From: Onstottus_B arcticum
GTDB taxonomy: Bacteria; Acidobacteriota; Blastocatellia; UBA7656
Direction: 5' to 3'
Length of the DNA stretch: 64,000 bases
NCBI GenBank assembly: GCA_038040485.1
Contig: JBBPIE010000007.1
Span: 1 to 64,000, forward strand
In this document: positions 60,513 through 64,000 of the stretch, one piece after another
How positions within the stretch are numbered: position 1 is the first letter of the stretch
How the letters are laid out: each line of letters begins with the position of its first letter
Position numbers and translations under genes: made by a program
Notes under the pieces: model-generated
Databases searched by the model: none
What the model was told of the DNA's origin: nothing
Seen by the model: only the letters and a program-made list of their open reading frames with translations

Positions 60513-61646
60513 TTGCGCAAGCGAGCTTTCAAAAACGCACTCTCACTACTCCTTCTGCCGGTCTGCATTCTGCTGCTTGTCTCACCCTCGAAGTCGCAGC
60601 TTCCGCCGGAAACCTGGTCTCAGTTCAGGGGCGGTCACCAAAACCTGGGCGTCTCGGTTTCAAACGTGCCCAAAGACTTGAAGCTCCTGTGGACCTACGA
60701 AGCTGGTGAATCAATCGAGTCGTCGGCCGCAATCGTCGATGGCGTCGTCTACGTTGGCTCGCAGTCCGGCGAGCTTGCGGCGCTCAACCTATCGAACGGC
60801 TCGGTGCGATGGAAGTACAAAGCTACCGGCCCGATAGGCGAATCGTCTCCGTGTGTCGCGAACGGCGTCGTCTTTATCGGCGACCTCAACGGGACTGTGC
60901 ACGCAGTAAGCGCTCGCGACGGCAAGGCGGTCTGGACCTTCAAGACTCGTGCTGAAGTCAAATCGTCACCGGTAGTCGTGGGCGACAAGGTTCTGATCGG
61001 CTCGTACGACGAGCATCTCTATTGCCTCGCCGCCGCAAACGGCTCACTGATCTGGAAATTCCAAACAGGCGGCCCGGTGCATTGCACGGCAGGTATAGCG
61101 AACGGCATGGCTCACGTCGCAGGTTGCGACGAGACGTTTCGCGCAATCCGAATCGCCGACGGCAAAGAAGTCTTCCATATAGCGTCGGGCGCATACACCG
61201 GAGCGTCACCGGCGATCCTTGGGCAGAAAGCATTCTACGGGACCTTCAACAACGAAGTGCTCGCGGTCAACCTCGCTACGCGCCGCATCAGTTGGCGTTA
61301 TCGGAATCGGCAGCGCCAGTTCCCGTACTACTCATCGGCGGGAGTAATCGAAGGCAAAGTCATAGTCGGCGGACGCGACAAGATGGTTCACTGCGTGGAC
61401 GCGACTACGGGCAAAGAGCTTTGGACTTTCATGACGAAGGCTCGAGTCGAGTCGTCGCCCGCGCTTGCGGACGGCAGAGTATTCATCGGTTCGAACGATG
61501 GGAAGTTCTACGTGCTGGACTACAAGACCGGCACGAAGCTTTGGGAGTTCACTGCGGGCGCTCCGTTGTCGGCTTCACCTGCGATTGCGGCCGGCCGAGT
61601 CGTGATCGGGTCGGAGGATGGAAGGCTCTACTGCTTCGGGCAGTGA
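60513..61646 (+). CDS. Secreted PQQ-like beta-propeller protein E
   Basis: This 378-residue protein is read from a TTG start because AAAGGAGG (60495-60502) lies ten bases before it and a signal peptide follows (SLLLLPVCILLLVSPSKSQ). The ATG at 60438 is inside the type-A repeat. The family opening is TWSQFRGGHQNLGVSVSN. Blades are shorter and more regular than in the other copies (AALNLSNGSVRWKYKA, HAVSARDGKAVWTFKTRAEV, HCVDATTGKELWTFMTKARV). It is the most BamB-like of the seven. Confidence 0.85.
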   Translation: MRKRAFKNALSLLLLPVCILLLVSPSKSQLPPETWSQFRGGHQNLGVSVSNVPKDLKLLWTYEAGESIESSAAIVDGVVYVGSQSGELAALNLSNGSVRWKYKATGPIGESSPCVANGVVFIGDLNGTVHAVSARDGKAVWTFKTRAEVKSSPVVVGDKVLIGSYDEHLYCLAAANGSLIWKFQTGGPVHCTAGIANGMAHVAGCDETFRAIRIADGKEVFHIASGAYTGASPAILGQKAFYGTFNNEVLAVNLATRRISWRYRNRQRQFPYYSSAGVIEGKVIVGGRDKMVHCVDATTGKELWTFMTKARVESSPALADGRVFIGSNDGKFYVLDYKTGTKLWEFTAGAPLSASPAIAAGRVVIGSEDGRLYCFGQ

Positions 61647-61675
61647 CGTGGGGGTGTACGTCAGCTTTTGCACTT

Positions 61676-61770
61676 ACCCACCTCGTGAGAGGTGGGTCCC
61701 AGATGCTATGGCCTACAGACCGCGTCCCCGGCCTTCACATTTCTCCATACCCACCTCGTGAGAAGTGGGT
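61676..61770. repeat. REP doublet, left side of transposase
   Basis: Two 22-bp hairpins (61676-61697 and 61749-61770) start exactly 73 bp apart. Each is ACCCACCTC, GTGA loop and GAGGTGGGT (second copy AAGTGGGT). The same unit occurs at 62679-62773 in opposite orientation. The 3' end of the transposase gene runs into the trailing sequence of the second hairpin. Confidence 0.9.
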
Positions 61771-61780
61771 CTCTGATGTT

Positions 61781-62623
61781 CTAGCCTGCAGACCTCAGGT
61801 ATGCCCTTACCTCAGCCGTAGTAACATCGCCGGTTGTCGCAGCGTAGAACGATGGCTCCCAAACATCCCATGCATCGGTCTGCTTTAGCACGCCCCAGAA
61901 TCGTCGATTCATCATCGCCCAGGAGTTGTTCATCAATGCAAGAACGCACTCGAGTACGCTCATTGCCGACAGCAGGCGGACTCGCAGATGACAGTGATTG
62001 GGCAGAACTCGAATCTGAGCGATCTGAAACTCCTTTTTCTCGGCGACTCTTAGCCAATACTCAATGAGCGCGTTGCCTGTCACATCGTCGAAGACGGGAG
62101 CGTGACGCTGCGTATCAAAAACAAGATGGTGCGTGAGATTGAAGGCCGCGTGATTGTGAGACCACAACACTGGCGGAGTCCCGGATTCATCGTATGCGCA
62201 GACAAGCGACGCTGAGCTACCCTCGTAGCCATGATGCCTGGCTTGACCAGCTATGTAATTGGCGATGACCGCGTCCTCAACCTTTCCGGTGCTCTTTGCG
62301 AAATACCCTCGCGACCATAGTTTGCCTGCTTCCAATCCGCTGTACTCTGCGCATAGCGAGCGCGACAAATTGCCCCTGATCTTCTTCACCGCCTCGGCAA
62401 CCGAGTGCTCAGGTCTCAAGCTCAAGACGAGACGAAGATGGTTCTCGTACGAATTCCTCTCGAGCAAATGGAACCGACAATGCTCACATATTGCGTTCAG
62501 ATGTTCTTCGAGCGATGCGCGAATAGAAGGCGTGAGCACGGGCTTGTTTCGCTTGGTCCGGAGACAGATGTAGTAGTGAAGCTGATAGGCAGCGCTCGGA
62601 ACGCTAAACGGAGCACTCTTCAT
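61781..62623 (-). CDS. REP-associated transposase with two tandem Y1/HUH domains
   Basis: This is a 280-residue protein starting at MKSAPFS; frames further upstream run through the REP repeats. Domain 1 (11-133) has the Y1 layout AYQLHYYICLRTKRNKPVL, the motif position NHLRLVLSL (H62 kept, second histidine replaced by R64), LWSRGYFAKSTG and the tyrosine helix ANYIAGQ (Y123). Domain 2 (159-280) repeats it: FNLTHHLVFDTQRHAPVF, intact HUH in LPNHCHLRV (H210, H212), VWEPSFYAATTG and RAYLRSAG (Y275). Single-domain Y1 transposases work as dimers with the tyrosine acting in trans. This protein looks like a covalent dimer with one degenerate HUH site. Confidence 0.85.
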   Translation of the reverse strand: MKSAPFSVPSAAYQLHYYICLRTKRNKPVLTPSIRASLEEHLNAICEHCRFHLLERNSYENHLRLVLSLRPEHSVAEAVKKIRGNLSRSLCAEYSGLEAGKLWSRGYFAKSTGKVEDAVIANYIAGQARHHGYEGSSASLVCAYDESGTPPVLWSHNHAAFNLTHHLVFDTQRHAPVFDDVTGNALIEYWLRVAEKKEFQIAQIRVLPNHCHLRVRLLSAMSVLECVLALMNNSWAMMNRRFWGVLKQTDAWDVWEPSFYAATTGDVTTAEVRAYLRSAG

Positions 62624-62678
62624 TGCAGAAGCTTGCAACGCTTTTCCTGATAATATCAAGCAGGCTGGAGCATCAGCG

Positions 62679-62773
62679 ACCCACCTCTTACGAGGTGGGT
62701 ATGCAGGAATGCGAGGGCGCGCGGCGCGGGATGTAGGCTGGAGCATCAGGGACCCACCTCTCACGAGGTGGGT
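62679..62773. repeat. REP doublet, right side of transposase
   Basis: Two 22-bp hairpins (62679-62700 and 62752-62773), again exactly 73 bp apart and in the opposite orientation to the left doublet. ATGCAGGAATGCGAG follows each hairpin and GGCTGGAGCATCAG precedes each, so the 73-bp unit is a tandem duplicate. Confidence 0.9.
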
Positions 62774-62868
62774 ATGCAGGAATGCGAGCGCATGCGGCGC
62801 GGAGTGTAGGCGCAGTGACCCCATCCATTCGTTAGCAGTCATACCACTCACTGAGTATAATTCGCAGT

Positions 62869-63102
62869 ATGGGCATGGCTTTTGAAGAGCTAGAGAAGCA
62901 CGCTCGGGCGCTAAGCGCGGAAGCGAAGGCAACGCTGGCTCGCATCCTCATCCAAGAGCTAGACACAGCCATCGATCCCAATGCCGAGCAGTTATGGCTT
63001 GAGGGGGCTCAGCGTCGTTATGACGCCTTTGTCAGAGGCGAGATTGAGCCGCTTCCCGGCGACGAGGTGATACAGCGGGCGCGGGATTCCTTCAGACGTT
63101 AG
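62869..63102 (+). CDS. Addiction-module-component antitoxin, orphan
   Basis: This 77-residue protein matches the pattern of the putative addiction-module-component family (TIGR02574-like): FEELEKHARALSAEAKATLA, LIQELDTAIDPNAEQLWLEG and EIEPLPGDEVIQRARDSF. Such genes normally precede a RelE/ParE toxin, but none follows. A short alternative frame after the stop, starting DPKRITLKYEYKTDQRHLYA, might be a residue of one, though I cannot identify it. Confidence 0.8.
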   Translation: MGMAFEELEKHARALSAEAKATLARILIQELDTAIDPNAEQLWLEGAQRRYDAFVRGEIEPLPGDEVIQRARDSFRR

Positions 63103-63126
63103 ACCCCAAACGAATTACGCTGAAGT

Positions 63127-63720
63127 ATGAATACAAAACTGATCAACGCCATCTGTATGCAATCACGGCCCCTCATAAAAAAGAAGAGGGATATGGCTGT
63201 ACAATCCCTAACTAGCGCAGTCAATGAGAAAACCCTAGATGAGATCATGATTGAGGTGATGAATTGTGCACAATGGATTCGCGTAGATTTGGAATTATTG
63301 CTTCGAACCGCCTTTTGGCTAACGTTGTCAGCAGATGAACTCCGTGCCAGGGTAGCTGCAGACCAAAGAGACTTAATTCAGAAATTCAAGAACCGACTCA
63401 GTCTGAGCGACAACGAAATCGAAGCGCTGTTGAAACGTTCGGATGATCTGTTAGAGGAACTGCCTGCAACCAACAAGCAAGTTGAGAACAACGCACAAAT
63501 ACTTGCGCGAGATATCTGGCATAGGGACAAATTGGCAAAGCTGTACGGGCATTTTCACGCTTTGCTATCGAAACTGGCTCACCCCGATCCGTTTTTTCTG
63601 TTCTTTCCTCAAATGCTGTCTGATCAGATTCCAGAGTTTCTTCTGCCAGACCTCTCACTATGCGCTGATGAGCTTGATAGTGAATGGAGAGAATTGCAGA
63701 GGGCAACGAAGGGCGTCTAA
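63127..63720 (+). CDS. Unknown helical protein
   Basis: A 197-residue protein with no signal peptide or membrane segment. Mostly helical by composition (TLDEIMIEVMNCAQWIRVDL, DLIQKFKNRLSLSDNEIEAL, ALLKRSDDLLEELPATNKQV). It is distinctly more AT-rich than its neighbours, which suggests foreign origin. MAVQSLTSA (codon 23) could be the real start. It lies 24 bp after the orphan antitoxin. I do not recognise the family. Confidence 0.55.
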   Translation: MNTKLINAICMQSRPLIKKKRDMAVQSLTSAVNEKTLDEIMIEVMNCAQWIRVDLELLLRTAFWLTLSADELRARVAADQRDLIQKFKNRLSLSDNEIEALLKRSDDLLEELPATNKQVENNAQILARDIWHRDKLAKLYGHFHALLSKLAHPDPFFLFFPQMLSDQIPEFLLPDLSLCADELDSEWRELQRATKGV

Positions 63721-63755
63721 CTTCCAGCGAACCATTCAGCCTTGGCAAGATAGCA

Positions 63756-64000
63756 TCACTCAGGCAGTTCTTCTTGCTTCGGTTCTGGCAGCCAGAAGCT
63801 AGCAATCAATCCAATCGCGTAAACCAGAAAAGCTACCGCGGCGGCTCCGTAAGCAAGATGAGCTGCCGGAGTTGTTCCAGGCATCACAGCCGCGAACTGA
63901 GTCGTCAACAACGCCGCCGAAGTCCCTAACATTCTCCCTCCAACGTTAGCCGCAAAGCTCTCGCCTGTTCCGCGAAGGTGCGTAGGATAAACCCTCGGCA
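63756..64000 (-). CDS. C-terminal part of an MFS transporter (runs off the window)
   Basis: The minus strand from the window end reads PRVYPTHLRGTGESFAANVG, GRMLGTSAALLTTQFAAVMP, then a membrane helix (AAAVAFLVYAIGLIASFWLP) and EPKQEELPE, with stop TGA at 63756-63758. The PTHLRGTGESFAANVGGR segment before the last helices is typical of major facilitator sugar- or organic-acid transporters. The upstream part lies beyond position 64000. Confidence 0.75.
   Translation of the reverse strand, partial: PRVYPTHLRGTGESFAANVGGRMLGTSAALLTTQFAAVMPGTTPAAHLAYGAAAVAFLVYAIGLIASFWLPEPKQEELPE

Noticed and set aside
47326..61646. PQQ-dependent alcohol dehydrogenases
   Set aside because: The propellers have only the generic blade motif and none of the catalytic or cofactor-specific residues I would expect; no cytochrome c partner is encoded nearby.
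61676..62773. CRISPR-like spacing of the 22-bp repeats
   Set aside because: Only two units on each side, palindromic, with the intervening 51 bp also repeated; this is REP architecture and no cas genes are present.
62624..62932. 103-residue N-terminal extension of the transposase
   Set aside because: It reads through both right-hand REP hairpins and contains no domain; the Y1 domain begins after MKSAPFS.

Overview
The window is about 57-60% GC by eye and densely coded. It looks like a chromosomal segment of an Acidobacteriota-type bacterium, perhaps Blastocatellia. This is inferred from gene content, not from a marker gene: an Oar-like TonB-dependent receptor with a carboxypeptidase-regulatory plug extension, a secreted BNR/sortilin-like propeller protein, LolA-like secreted proteins, and a large set of secreted PQQ-like beta-propeller proteins. 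No rRNA, tRNA or CRISPR array was found.

Layout. 0-6.5 kb: remnant of a C25-like peptidase, class I FBP aldolase (fbaB), a small coiled-coil protein, a LolA-like protein, a ClpA/ClpC-type ATPase and an MntA/HepT toxin-antitoxin pair. 6.5-20.2 kb: housekeeping genes, namely an N6-adenine methylase, a YheT-like hydrolase, suhB, thrB, plsC, a small alarmone hydrolase, gyrA, a TPR lipoprotein, a fused MoaD-MoaE, a periplasmic beta-carbonic anhydrase and a JAMM peptidase. 20.2-25.9 kb: a translationally coupled operon of DinB, a GT39-like membrane glycosyltransferase and two tandem-duplicated polytopic membrane proteins. 26-33 kb: a PIN-domain two-gene module, VanX-like dipeptidase, thioredoxin 2, the BNR protein and a second LolA-like protein. 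33.5-45.1 kb: envelope genes (double cyclophilin, DUF4126-like protein, lipoprotein, TonB receptor) mixed with an accessory zone of HicBA, a PD-(D/E)xK-like protein and several toxin-antitoxin genes, three of which are frameshifted. 45.2-61.6 kb: secreted proteins and seven PQQ-like propeller proteins, with an ankyrin protein and an iron-dependent alcohol dehydrogenase. 61.6-64 kb: a REP-associated Y1 (HUH) transposase between inverted REP doublets, an orphan antitoxin, an unknown protein and the end of an MFS transporter.

The two most unusual things are these. (1) The REP/transposase unit at 61676-62773 encodes two tandem Y1 domains in one polypeptide. The first has lost its HUH motif and the second keeps it. 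The gene lies between two oppositely oriented doublets of a 22-bp hairpin repeated at exactly 73-bp spacing. (2) A large share of the intergenic gaps hold a short simple word followed, after 10-60 bp, by the same word inverted. At least ten different words occur. Several copies run into neighbouring genes and supply their last codons or stop codon.

Start codons were chosen from Shine-Dalgarno spacing, signal peptides and avoidance of overlap with neighbours. Several genes therefore begin well inside the longest possible open frame. Family names come from motif recognition only; no database search was possible.
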